Of a stretch of 64,000 nucleotides of DNA, positions 1-7,021 are shown in pieces. Position 1 is the first letter of the stretch; the number at the start of each line of letters is the position of its first letter. Where the stretch lies: contig NZ_JAHOOZ010000002.1 in assembly GCF_019075875.1 (NCBI RefSeq), forward strand, positions 62,001 to 126,000. The letters are read 5' to 3'. The notes below the pieces were generated by a model. The model saw nothing but the letters and a program-made list of their open reading frames with translations, was not told the DNA's origin and ran no database searches. Position numbers and translations under genes: made by a program. This stretch comes from Novosphingobium sp. G106 (GTDB lineage Bacteria; Pseudomonadota; Alphaproteobacteria; Sphingomonadales; Sphingomonadaceae).

Positions 1-388
1 CCGGGCGCTAGCGGTCGACAAGGAACGCGCGATCGCCGAAAACGAGCTGGCTAACAAGACCGAGCTGGCACGGCGCGAGAAGCAGCTGATCGCCGAGGAG
101 GCGGAGAATGCCCGCAATCGCGCGACTGGACTTGCCGAGGCGCAGCAGATCGAGGCGGGAGCCGAGGCTGGGCGCATCCGGACCATCGAGGGCGCTAAGG
201 CCGAGACGGAGCAGGCGCACATCGCGATCTACCGCGACCTTCCTCCTGCGGTCCTGCTCGGTCTCGCGGCTCGAGAGCTGGCGGGTAATCTCGATACTAT
301 CGAGCACCTGAACGTCACGCCCGACCTGTTGGCGACCATCATGCGCGAGTTTCGGCAAGTGCCTCCCGTGGCGATCGTCGCTCAATAA
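1..388 (+). CDS. SPFH/band 7 domain protein, C-terminal part (5' end outside window)
   Basis: An open frame enters from the left edge and stops with TAA at 386-388, giving about 128 residues. The first ~70 residues are a charged, Ala/Glu/Arg-rich helix with repeated Glu-Ala and Lys-Ala steps, as in the coiled coil that follows the SPFH domain of flotillin/prohibitin-like proteins. After it comes a short globular end (Leu-Pro-Pro-Ala-Val-Leu, then Leu-Asn-Val-Thr-Pro-Asp-Leu) typical of the tail of bacterial band-7 proteins. Such proteins assemble into membrane-associated oligomers; the membrane segment and SPFH domain lie outside the window, so the call rests on the tail and on the neighbour. 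The stop codon lies 12 bases before the next start, so the two genes probably share a transcript. Confidence 0.65.
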   Translation, partial: RALAVDKERAIAENELANKTELARREKQLIAEEAENARNRATGLAEAQQIEAGAEAGRIRTIEGAKAETEQAHIAIYRDLPPAVLLGLAARELAGNLDTIEHLNVTPDLLATIMREFRQVPPVAIVAQ

Positions 389-400
389 GGACAGGCGATC

Positions 401-1294
401 ATGACCACCACCGCACCCCGGACCGTGTTTGTGACGCGCGAGACCGACTACGAGCTTCTGCTCGCGCGGCACGCCACGCGCGAGCAGGCTCGTTTCTATC
501 TCGAGACGCGCGGGCAGAGGCTGGCTGATCTCGAGACACGCCACGCACAGTTCCAAGCCGTGCTGCGCCAGGCGCGCGACTCCGCGCCCGCCGATTGGCG
601 GCAGGCACTGGTGCGCCGCGCCGACCTCGACCGCTTCCTGTTCGCGCCCGAGGATGTGATCGTTGCGGTCGGCCAGGATGGATTGATTGCAAACGTGGCC
701 AAATACGTAAGCGGGCAGCCGGTGCTTGGAGTGAACCCGGCACCGGATCTTTACGACGGCGTTCTGGTCCGGGTGCCGCTCGATAAATTGAACGCGGCTC
801 TACGGGCCTCTCACCACGGCGAGATCGCGATCGAACAGCGGACAATGGTCGAGGCCGTGCTCGACACTGGCGAAAAGCTTGTCGCGCTCAACGAGTTGTT
901 CGTCGGTCACCGCAGCCATCAATCGGCGCGTTATCGCATCTCGATTGGTGATAGCGCCGAGAACCATTCGTCGAGCGGGCTGATCGTCGCTTCCGGCACA
1001 GGTGCGACCGGTTGGGCCCGGTCGATCATGGAAGCCACTAGCAATTCGATCCTGCTTTCGCCGCACGAGCATGCAGTTGCCTATTTCGTTCGCGAACCAT
1101 TCCCGAGCGTGGCCACCGCTACCACCCTCCGCGCCGGCAAACTCGATGGGACACCGCTCAGCATCACTTCGCATATGAACGAAGGAGGAGTCATCTTCGC
1201 CGATGGCATCGAGCAGGACTATCTTGCGTTCGACTGGGGTCGGCAGGTGTCGCTGCAGCCATCTAGTCGTATGTTGAGGCTGGTAACTGCTTAG
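401..1294 (+). CDS. NAD kinase-fold protein (ATP-NAD kinase-like), partner of SPFH gene
   Basis: A 297-residue protein with the ordered signatures of the NAD kinase/diacylglycerol kinase fold. Gly-Gln-Asp-Gly at 91-94 replaces the usual GGDG but keeps the catalytic Asp. Asn-Glu at 164-165 matches the NE motif that binds the nicotinamide nucleotide, and Ser-Gly-Thr-Gly-Ala-Thr-Gly at 199-205 matches the TPTGST-like loop. The N-terminal ~80 residues are a charged helical extension not found in housekeeping NAD kinases. It starts 12 bases after the SPFH stop, with an AGGACAGG ribosome-binding stretch. The coupling suggests a kinase working at an SPFH membrane platform; the substrate (NAD or another diol/nucleotide) cannot be told from sequence. 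Similar genes are often labelled sugar kinase or NAD(+)/NADH kinase. Confidence 0.75.
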   Translation: MTTTAPRTVFVTRETDYELLLARHATREQARFYLETRGQRLADLETRHAQFQAVLRQARDSAPADWRQALVRRADLDRFLFAPEDVIVAVGQDGLIANVAKYVSGQPVLGVNPAPDLYDGVLVRVPLDKLNAALRASHHGEIAIEQRTMVEAVLDTGEKLVALNELFVGHRSHQSARYRISIGDSAENHSSSGLIVASGTGATGWARSIMEATSNSILLSPHEHAVAYFVREPFPSVATATTLRAGKLDGTPLSITSHMNEGGVIFADGIEQDYLAFDWGRQVSLQPSSRMLRLVTA

Positions 1295-1602
1295 CAGTTT
1301 CGCCCACAGGCCGATCAAAATTATTGCGTCACACGCCGAAGCGGCGAATGCCCGTTTTGGCGGTCATCCATCCTTGCAAATCAGGAATCCACTTCCAGAT
1401 TTTTAAGGATACGGAGCCTGTGCCGGGATGAGTAATGCGACTTTGGACCGATGTCGCTGAGGTTCGACCTTGGGGACTGTCCGGACTCAGGAATGAAAAC
1501 CCAGGAACCGGACGTTCAGCTGACTGGTTGAAGCGCTTGAACGTTGGATCAGTTCGGTCAGCAATGCCGTCAATGTATCGGCGGCAGGTAATCGACCGAG
1601 CT
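1295..1602. other. Gene-poor interval after the NAD kinase-like gene
   Basis: I see no convincing gene, RNA or terminator here. Open frames on both strands have poor composition and no ribosome-binding site. Confidence 0.5.
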
Positions 1603-1845
1603 TCAGCCCAGATCGCTGGACATGTAGTTCGCGAGGGCACCCCATCCCTCCGGGCTATCGAGCAGGCCGGACATCCAGGCGGGGCAGTTGCACAGCGACC
1701 ACCACACATCGTCGAGAGGATGATCCAGCAGGCCGGCAACTTCGCGGACGAGTGCCACCGCCGCAGCGCTGTCATCTCGGGACATCTGGCCCTCACCGAT
1801 GACGGTAGGCTGCGGTGGGGGATCGGGATGCGCGAGGTCGGTCAT
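1603..1845 (-). CDS. Small hypothetical protein, Trp/Asp-rich
   Basis: From the ATG at 1845 this frame encodes 80 residues. The N-terminus is proline-rich (His-Pro-Asp-Pro-Pro-Pro-Gln-Pro) and is followed by an acidic helical core ending in Asp-Asp-Val-Trp-Trp-Ser-Leu, then Trp-Met-Ser-Gly-Leu and Gly-Trp-Gly-Ala. Residue choice looks protein-like, unlike the overlapping frames. A second Met at 1785 would give a 60-residue form that keeps the core. Ribosome-binding sites are weak for both. I recognise no family. The frame stays open upstream to 1965, but that stretch is low in coding character. Confidence 0.4.
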   Translation of the reverse strand: MTDLAHPDPPPQPTVIGEGQMSRDDSAAAVALVREVAGLLDHPLDDVWWSLCNCPAWMSGLLDSPEGWGALANYMSSDLG

Positions 1846-2190
1846 CGAAGGACATCCATCTAGGACAATAGGGCCAATAGCGACGTTAGCGAGTATCGAG
1901 GCTATGCCGGGAGGCGGCGATGGCATACCGGCCAGCGGGGTATTCAGATCAACCTCATCAGCCAAAGCATTATACCGGGAGATTCGAAAGGCTCACCCAA
2001 GGTCAGAAGTCCAGATAGCTGTTGATGCAGATGGTCAATGCAGTGCCCTGCGGGCATGGCGTACTGTAACTTTAACAACACACTCACATCAAATTGGACA
2101 CAGGCGAGGTCCCGAGCCGGCAACGGACGACTAGCTCCAACGTTTGCTGGCCGATGGCACAATCCATCTGCTTGAAATTTGGAGTCCAAG

Positions 2191-3033
2191 ATGAAGAAAT
2201 ATCAGGCTGCCTCTACGATCGCCTTTGCGGCCGCACTCGCGGCGACGCCGGCGCTGGCGCAGGACAACCGTGATACCTATTTCGATGGACCGTACGTGTC
2301 CGCGACGTTCGGCATGGGAGCGCTGGGCCACGACACCGGCGAGACAATCGAATTTGATACCAATCAGGACGGCACTTACGGTGACACGGTGCGCACGGCT
2401 GCCGGCGCCAATGCCTTTGCCCCAGGTTTCTGCAATGGCCATACGAATGGCAACTCGCTCGCTACAGGCGGATGCCTGCAGGACGAAAACCATGAAGAAT
2501 ACGCGGGCCGTATCGGCTACGATCGACGTATGGGCAACTTTGTCGGCGGTCTGCTGGTCGAGGTTAGCAAGAGCAATTCGCGGGACTTCACGACCGCCTT
2601 CAGCAGCACGCCAGCCAGTTATACGATCGGTCGAAAAGCAGACTACGCTGCCTCGCTCCGTGCCCGTGCCGGCTACACGCCTGGTGGCGGCGCGCTCTTC
2701 TATGTTACTGGTGGTGGTAGCTTTGCAAAGATCAAGCACTCTTTCAACACGACCAATACGACCAACTCTTTTACCGAACTGAACGACGACAAGATGAAGT
2801 TCGGCTATCAGCTTGGTGGTGGCGGTGAAGTCATGCTCACCAACAATATCAGCCTGGGCATCGAATATCTCTACAACCACTATCAGGATGGGGAATATGC
2901 AGTGAACGTCGGCCGCGGCACGGCTCCTGCGACAAATCCGTTCCTTTTGACTTCGGGCGCAACCAACATGCGACCGGCCGAACAGAATTTCGACTTTCAT
3001 TCCTTGCGCGGAACCGTCAGCTTCCACTTCTGA
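2191..3033 (+). CDS. Outer-membrane beta-barrel protein (Omp_b-brl porin-like family)
   Basis: A 280-residue exported protein. The start is the ATG at 2191, six bases after GGAG (2181-2184); an in-frame TTG at 2179 overlaps that site and is unlikely. The signal peptide covers roughly residues 1-24 (Lys-Lys, then an alanine-rich core, ending Ala-Leu-Ala-Gln). The mature part alternates aromatic and polar residues in strand-like blocks rich in Gly, Asn and Tyr. It shows the pattern of small Omp25/LomR-type eight-stranded barrels and ends in Val-Ser-Phe-His-Phe, the C-terminal aromatic signature used by the BAM machinery. A Cys pair near residues 82 and 96 may form a loop disulfide. Monocistronic; ligand unknown. 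Confidence 0.8.
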   Translation: MKKYQAASTIAFAAALAATPALAQDNRDTYFDGPYVSATFGMGALGHDTGETIEFDTNQDGTYGDTVRTAAGANAFAPGFCNGHTNGNSLATGGCLQDENHEEYAGRIGYDRRMGNFVGGLLVEVSKSNSRDFTTAFSSTPASYTIGRKADYAASLRARAGYTPGGGALFYVTGGGSFAKIKHSFNTTNTTNSFTELNDDKMKFGYQLGGGGEVMLTNNISLGIEYLYNHYQDGEYAVNVGRGTAPATNPFLLTSGATNMRPAEQNFDFHSLRGTVSFHF

Positions 3034-3116
3034 CGTCGATTGTGAGACCTCGGACGTTAAGTTCGGTCAACAATGCGTCCCGGCTTGCCGCATGCAGGCC
3101 GGGGCGCAATTTCCTC

Positions 3117-3437
3117 CTAGATCGCTTCATCTCGGTGCAGATACCTTGCAAATAGGAAGCGGCGAACGGTCTCAGATTGTACCTCGTACTGTGCTGCCAA
3201 ATCGCAGACTTCGGCGCCGGCGGCATAGGCTGCGCATATCTCTGTCTCGAATGGATCAAGCTTGAGCTTCCAGATTGGACGGCGGAGCGGCACGTCGTTG
3301 GCAATGAGAAAGCGGCGCACCGTCTGCCAGGAGCATCCGTATTGTTCGCCGATCTCTTTAAAGTCTGCGCCGCCGGCATATTGAGCGAAGATCGCCGGAC
3401 CATGCTCAGCCAAGCGCTTCAGAACATGCCCCTTCAT
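3117..3437 (-). CDS. Tandem helix-turn-helix protein
   Basis: 106 residues from the ATG at 3437 (an in-frame upstream Met at 3458 is possible). The protein consists of two copies of one HTH unit. Copy one, near residues 20-48, has Tyr-Ala-Gly-Gly-Ala, then Ile-Gly-Glu-Gln-Tyr-Gly, then Thr-Val-Arg-Arg-Phe-Leu. Copy two, near 72-100, has Tyr-Ala-Ala-Gly-Ala, then Leu-Ala-Ala-Gln-Tyr, then Thr-Val-Arg-Arg-Phe-Leu. Both resemble the Hin/transposase-type HTH in which an aromatic plus acidic residues precede a recognition helix. It probably binds DNA at paired half sites without needing dimerisation. No catalytic or sensor domain is present. The gene is isolated on the minus strand and converges with the barrel protein. 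Confidence 0.6.
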   Translation of the reverse strand: MKGHVLKRLAEHGPAIFAQYAGGADFKEIGEQYGCSWQTVRRFLIANDVPLRRPIWKLKLDPFETEICAAYAAGAEVCDLAAQYEVQSETVRRFLFARYLHRDEAI

Positions 3438-3682
3438 CACTTCGCTCCCGGGTCGCAAACCGCAACATTCAGTGGCGTCTTGCGACTACACTACACAGTC
3501 GGAGCCGGTTTTAACGTTGTTTTTCAACAATGTACGAAAGTGAACACTAGCGCCGAGGTCACTATAAATCCCTCCGTTCGGCGCGAACGTACGTGAACGT
3601 ATCAAGCGACGAGCGGTTGTCGGCTACTACGAGGACCGGTAAAGTTGCAAGCGGGCTCCCCCCGGTGTCCTCAGTGTTCGGC

Positions 3683-3716
3683 ATAAAAAACCCCCGCCGA
3701 AGCGAGGGTGAAGGTT
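3683..3716 (-). terminator. Intrinsic terminator for the small LuxR operon
   Basis: Read on the minus strand: AACCTT, two bases, then CCCTCGC, TTC loop, GGCGGGGG and six Ts. It lies about 60 bases past the stop of the 64-residue gene ending at 3778. It shares the AACCTT lead and stem with plus-strand terminators downstream. Confidence 0.75.
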
Positions 3717-3777
3717 ATGGCATGTCGGAAAAGTGAATATCGGCGATATTGCCGACAAGTATGAGACGCCGCTGCGG

Positions 3778-3972
3778 TCAGAAATCCTCACCCTTACCAA
3801 CGGCATATTTGTTCTGCCGTGAGGAGAAGCCCAGCGCGTCGCTAGGGACGATGGGGCGCTCGATCAGGTCTTCTTGCTCGGCGCGGGTGAGCCAGCGGGT
3901 GGCCTGACCCAACAGGTTGGTGGTGAGCGCGTAAGCGCGCCCCATGTTGCGGACTTGGTTGCCTAAGCACAT
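3778..3972 (-). CDS. Small hypothetical protein
   Basis: 64 residues, beginning one base after the stop of the LuxR-type gene, so translationally coupled. An amphipathic N-terminal half (Leu-Leu-Gly-Gln-Ala-Thr-Arg-Trp-Leu-Thr, then Glu-Gln-Glu-Asp-Leu-Ile) leads into a basic tail (Arg-Gln-Asn-Lys-Tyr-Ala-Val-Gly-Lys). No signal peptide, membrane segment or known motif. Coupling and a well-placed terminator downstream support a real gene; function unknown. Confidence 0.5.
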   Translation of the reverse strand: MCLGNQVRNMGRAYALTTNLLGQATRWLTRAEQEDLIERPIVPSDALGFSSRQNKYAVGKGEDF

Positions 3973-3973
3973 G

Positions 3974-4219
3974 CTATGCGGCTAGTTCTGGCCTAACCTG
4001 GAAACGGGATTTGGAAAGCATACCTAGCTCAATCGCTATCGCGACCATATGGGTTCGATTTCTGGCGCGGAATTTTAGCCGCATCGTGTCGAGATGAGTC
4101 TCGATGGTACGGAAAGCGATGCCGAATTTTTGCGCCACCTCCTTCGCTGAATGACCGAGGGCAATAAGCTCAAGAATCTCAATTTCGCGCATCGTCAACG
4201 CCGGTTTGCCGTCCTTCAT
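3974..4219 (-). CDS. Stand-alone LuxR-type HTH regulator (GerE-like)
   Basis: 81 residues that are almost entirely a LuxR/FixJ C-terminal HTH. Leu-Thr-Met-Arg-Glu-Ile-Glu-Ile-Leu-Glu-Leu-Ile-Ala replaces the usual LTxREREVL helix. It is followed by Gly-His-Ser-Ala-Lys-Glu-Val-Ala, then Phe-Arg-Thr-Ile-Glu-Thr-His in the recognition helix. No receiver or autoinducer domain precedes it; ATG at 4219 is the only sensible start. Single-domain members of this family bind DNA constitutively or are regulated by abundance. First gene of a two-gene unit, with inverted repeats about 90-130 bases upstream. Confidence 0.7.
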   Translation of the reverse strand: MKDGKPALTMREIEILELIALGHSAKEVAQKFGIAFRTIETHLDTMRLKFRARNRTHMVAIAIELGMLSKSRFQVRPELAA

Positions 4220-4306
4220 GCCCGCCCCTCAGTTCGCGTTAGCCATGGCCCTCATGCAGCTTTCACCGTCGGATAGCCATCGGCCACCTTGATTCGTAAC
4301 GATTTA

Positions 4307-4350
4307 TTGTGACAACTTGCCCGTTGTTCATAGAGATTAGCAAGTCACAA
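4307..4350. promoter_or_regulatory. Inverted repeat upstream of the LuxR-type gene
   Basis: TTGTGACAACTTGC (4307-4320) is answered by GCAAGTCACAA (4340-4350), identical arms apart from a two-base insertion. A shorter ACAAC/GTTGT repeat is nested in it. Position upstream of the gene starting at 4219 suggests an operator, possibly autoregulatory. Confidence 0.35.
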
Positions 4351-4518
4351 TTAGTCTGCCCGACGGGGTGTATCACATTGGGCCAACTGCGCTGGCTCTT
4401 CGCATCCGATATCAATCCCAGGCACATCCGCTGAGTGCCTGACGTCGGAACGCACTACGGTATATACGCCCGGCTCGAAAGGACCTGGCTTCATGATCTC
4501 TGATACGGGGAGCGGGAC

Positions 4519-4569
4519 ATGGGCGGCTTCAACTACCGAGGATTCGCTACGGTGCTCAAGAAATATTAA
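4519..4569 (+). CDS. Possible 16-residue peptide
   Basis: ATG at 4519 opens MGGFNYRGFATVLKKY and stops with TAA. A GGGGAG stretch lies about seven bases upstream, a good ribosome-binding site. An intrinsic terminator follows 60 bases later (4631-4668), so a short transcript could end there. It is too short to judge by composition and matches no family I know. Confidence 0.25.
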   Translation: MGGFNYRGFATVLKKY

Positions 4570-4625
4570 CCTTGAGGGCGCACTCAGACCGGGCCGTCCC
4601 GTCGCCCCGAGTACGGCACAATTAA

Positions 4626-4668
4626 CCTTAGAGGTCGCAAGCCCCGCTTGCGGCCTCTTTAGTTTTTT
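4626..4668 (+). terminator. Strong intrinsic terminator
   Basis: GAGGTCGCAAGC, CCC loop, GCTTGCGGCCTC (12 pairs including one G-U) followed by TTTAGTTTTTT. AACCTT stands directly in front. Confidence 0.8.
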
Positions 4669-4752
4669 AGCGACTGCGGACTCCGCAATTGACCGGCGTC
4701 TGGTTGCGTCGGTGCGAGATACACCGCCACATTCAATAAGACCCTGACCCCT

Positions 4753-4779
4753 GCACCCGCTTCGGCGGGGGTTTCTTTG
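4753..4779 (+). terminator. Intrinsic terminator
   Basis: CACCCGC, TTC loop, GGCGGGGG, then TTTCTTT. Second of four plus-strand hairpins in this interval. Confidence 0.7.
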
Positions 4780-4880
4780 CCAACGGATACCTGTCAGCCG
4801 GCGAGCGTTCCACATATGCGCTGCGTGCCCCCAACAGCGGCGCCAGAAATGCCGCTACCCCCTTAACGCGGCACGCCCCG

Positions 4881-4914
4881 AACCTTGCCCCCGCTCATGC
4901 CGCGGGGGCCTTTG
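4881..4914 (+). terminator. Intrinsic terminator-like hairpin
   Basis: AACCTT then GCCCCCGC (4887-4894), 7-base loop, GCGGGGGC (4902-4909), then CTTTG. The T tract is short, so termination efficiency is uncertain. Confidence 0.6.
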
Positions 4915-5392
4915 TGAGCGCTTGAGCGCCAGTCCGTCGTGCTCCTAGCACGCGCTGCCACATTTTGCTGAGACCAACTAACTCAAAGTGTGGAGTCTGC
5001 TTTCTTGTGTCGTCACAGGTGCAACGCGCTCGATGGGCAAATCGGAGCGCATGGCCAGCGGCGGGGAACCCTGGCGAACGATTGCGGGGGTGTTTGCCGT
5101 CATGTCCGGTCGGCGGTTCGGGAGGCCTAGGACATGACGGCAATACCCGCTGTACGCCTGACCGACGCTAATCGTTCCGCGCTTTGTCTCAATGGCGATG
5201 ATTATTTCAGTCGCAGTCCGGCCCAAGCTCCGCCCGTTTCTCACCATCCAGCAGGATAAATCGATCTCGGCCGCGCCTTGCAACGCCACCTCTGGGATTC
5301 GGGTCTAGCCAACGGGCATAACTGAGGAGACCGGCCCACAACGGCGTCTAGAGAAAGCCGGCACCCAGAAGCTGGCCAGTCTTTCTTCCTCG

Positions 5393-5425
5393 AACCTTAC
5401 CCTCGCCTCGGCGGGGGTTTTCTTT
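5393..5425 (+). terminator. Intrinsic terminator overlapping the end of the 51-residue gene
   Basis: AACCTTA then CCCTCGCC (5400-5407), TC, GGCGGGGG (5410-5417), TTTTCTTT. It serves plus-strand transcription while the minus-strand membrane protein gene ends inside it. Confidence 0.7.
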
Positions 5426-5552
5426 GTGCTTCACTTGCTTGCACGCGGTCGCGAGCCGCGCGCTGCCGCCGCTCGCGTTCCGTCCAATAGATGGCTACCA
5501 GACCAGCAGCCGCTACCAACGCCCCGATGGCCATAACGAATACTGCCTGCAT
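5397..5552 (-). CDS. Small single-pass membrane protein (51 residues)
   Basis: ATG at 5552, seven bases after AGGGA, gives 51 residues. The N-terminus is one strong membrane helix (residues 3-22: Val-Phe-Val-Met-Ala-Ile-Gly-Ala-Leu-Val-Ala-Ala-Ala-Gly-Leu-Val-Ala-Ile). A Tyr-Trp interface follows, then a very basic cytoplasmic tail (Glu-Arg-Glu-Arg-Arg-Gln-Arg) ending Lys-Pro-Pro-Pro-Arg-Arg-Gly. Net charge predicts the tail in the cytoplasm. The 3' end overlaps the plus-strand terminator at 5398-5425, whose stem encodes the Pro-Pro-Pro-Arg-Arg-Gly end. Family not recognised; a membrane anchor or small-protein regulator is possible. Confidence 0.7.
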   Translation of the reverse strand: MQAVFVMAIGALVAAAGLVAIYWTERERRQRAARDRVQASEAQRKPPPRRG

Positions 5553-6007
5553 ATCGCGTCCCTTTTACAAGCGCTTGGCAGGCTGCGGCGCTGGACGCGT
5601 TAACACGGATTATTGCGGTGTGCTGCTGCCCCGAACTGGTCAATGGCTTGGGGGCCTGGATCGCGGCTACAGCACGGGCGCATAGGCACCTAAAAGTCTT
5701 AAGCATCTGTGATATTGGGAATTATCAACCATGCAACGCCTACGCCCGCGGCGGGCATGCCTTTTAGCCCGCCCTCATCATCGGGCGTCTTAAAATCGGT
5801 AATGTGCCGGTTGGCTGCCGTGCTGATTGGATCTGCGGAGCCATCAGTGGACGGCAGCCAAGGCCTATACTCAACTCAAGCCCAATCGTTTCGCAGCTCG
5901 GCGCTTTGTGCCGGCCAGATTTAACACCAGTTAATATACTGGCCGCCAAGAGGCGGCATGGAAATAGGCCGCAAGCAAGCGGTTGTCGCAAATTCAGAGG
6001 TTCATCT
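5553..6007. other. Gene-free interval with a short hairpin
   Basis: No supported gene. A perfect GCCGCC-AAGA-GGCGGC hairpin lies at 5942-5957, in the leader region of the Fis-type gene; it has no T tract and could be a leader or operator structure. Confidence 0.4.
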
Positions 6008-6259
6008 ATGCCGGTATCAGAGGGTGTGATCGTCTCCCCCTATGGAGCGAACGGGGAAATGCGAAAGCTGTGGGAGATGGAGGCCGATGTCATCGAATAC
6101 GCAATGCGTCGTTACGGTGGCAATGTGGCCGAGGTCGCCCGTCGGCTTCAAATCGGTCGCTCAACACTCCGTCGTAGACTGGAGCGATACGAGGACGTGA
6201 AACGCCGATCGGTGAGCAGCGATCTTTCGGCCGACGCCTTATTCCGATCCGCCGCTTAA
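6008..6259 (+). CDS. Fis-type HTH protein (HTH_8)
   Basis: 83 residues from the ATG at 6008, which follows AGAGG by about eight bases; the frame is open further upstream but without coding character. The core (about residues 26-60) is the NtrC/Fis C-terminal HTH: Glu-Ala-Asp-Val-Ile-Glu-Tyr-Ala, then Arg-Tyr-Gly-Gly-Asn-Val-Ala-Glu-Val-Ala-Arg-Arg-Leu, then Gly-Arg-Ser-Thr-Leu-Arg-Arg-Arg-Leu. No AAA+ or receiver domain is attached, so it acts as a stand-alone DNA-binding protein. A basic stretch and an acidic, Ser-rich tail follow. Sphingomonads carry several such small Fis-like genes. Confidence 0.7.
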   Translation: MPVSEGVIVSPYGANGEMRKLWEMEADVIEYAMRRYGGNVAEVARRLQIGRSTLRRRLERYEDVKRRSVSSDLSADALFRSAA

Positions 6260-6322
6260 GTGAGGTCATAAAGAGGCAGGGTTGCCGGCCCATTGATGCG
6301 GCGGCAGAACGGCAAGGTTGAC

Positions 6323-6637
6323 TTACTGGTCCTTGCACCACCGCATTTCGGAAGCCTTGCGAGCTGCATCAGAACGCTCTTCCGCCGTCATTGTCACCAT
6401 GCGTTGCCTGCCCCCTTTTTTGCCTCGCTCGGCAGCCACAGCGCTTTTCTGCTCCGCGCCTTTTTCCCTAATCAGCGCTTGCGCCTCGGATCGAAGACGA
6501 ACGTCGGACGCCAAGTCGTCCCACCTCTCTGCAGATCGCAAGTGTTGTTCGCGGACCTTTTGAAGTGTCGCAGTCTCGGCGAGGGCTCGCTCTGCTCCCG
6601 CGCGGACCAAACATTCTGAAGCGCTTTCGGCTGCCAT
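6323..6637 (-). CDS. Hypothetical protein with KGG/RW tail
   Basis: 104 residues, strongly charged and helical. The C-terminal third holds Arg-Gly-Lys-Lys-Gly-Gly-Arg-Gln-Arg, then Met-Thr-Ala-Glu-Glu-Arg-Ser-Asp-Ala-Ala-Arg-Lys-Ala, then Met-Arg-Trp. This resembles the KGG-type repeat with its EERSxxARKAAxxRW continuation seen in small alphaproteobacterial proteins. The N-terminal part is an Ala/Glu/Arg-rich amphipathic helix. No signal peptide. Likely cytosolic, perhaps nucleic-acid associated, by charge only. Confidence 0.5.
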   Translation of the reverse strand: MAAESASECLVRAGAERALAETATLQKVREQHLRSAERWDDLASDVRLRSEAQALIREKGAEQKSAVAAERGKKGGRQRMVTMTAEERSDAARKASEMRWCKDQ

Positions 6638-6783
6638 TGGTTCAATCCTCGCGCGCTATGACCTTAGCGTACGCCTTGTGGTCCACCCCATGTTTTTAGG
6701 GTTCCCTTGTTTAACCGCGCTACCTAGCGCCGGTTCCTTCCAGAGTGGAGGTAGCTACCCAACGCGAGAGGATGTTCTTGCCG

Positions 6784-6969
6784 TCAAAGACGCCAGACTT
6801 GTTCAGGCACCGCATCGGAGAACACTGAAATCGGCATAGCTGCGAGGCGGCGCCACGCCCTTTCCGCCTCCAGCCACTTTCGCCTTTCCGCGGGTGTAGC
6901 GGCTTGATCGGCCTGGAAGCCGCATGCGTTGGCCTGGTCTCTATAGAACCTTGACTGCAACATGCGCAT
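6784..6969 (-). CDS. Small hypothetical protein (Arg-Asp-Gln-Ala type)
   Basis: 61 residues. It begins with Tyr-Arg-Asp-Gln-Ala-Asn-Ala-Cys-Gly and continues with Ala-Thr-Pro-Ala-Glu-Arg-Arg-Lys-Trp-Leu-Glu-Ala-Glu-Arg-Ala-Trp-Arg-Arg-Leu-Ala. This is the layout of a very common family of short rhizobial and sphingomonad proteins of unknown function, in which an RDQA-xxC motif precedes an amphipathic helix ending in W-x-x-L-A. The second Met (6963) could also be the start. Isolated gene. Confidence 0.6.
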   Translation of the reverse strand: MRMLQSRFYRDQANACGFQADQAATPAERRKWLEAERAWRRLAAMPISVFSDAVPEQVWRL

Positions 6970-7021
6970 CCAACGCTCGATCAGCCCCCAAAGTTGCGGC
7001 GGTCACATAGGATCAAGGACC

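Larger units (their letters stand above)
4220..5396. other. Long interval without conventional genes but with three terminators
   Basis: Apart from the inverted repeat, the 16-residue frame and the terminators listed separately, no frame here looks like a normal gene. Three plus-strand terminators within 290 bases imply several short transcripts: small RNAs, tiny peptides or relics of genes. A minus-strand frame at 4978-5289 is long but has weak coding character. Confidence 0.45.

Noticed and set aside
4351..4815. 154-residue minus-strand frame spanning two terminators
   Set aside because: Passes through strong terminators of the other strand and reads as random sequence.
4978..5289. 103-residue minus-strand frame in the terminator-rich interval
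   Set aside because: Second half is Pro/Arg-rich and shadow-like; no ribosome-binding site and no family.
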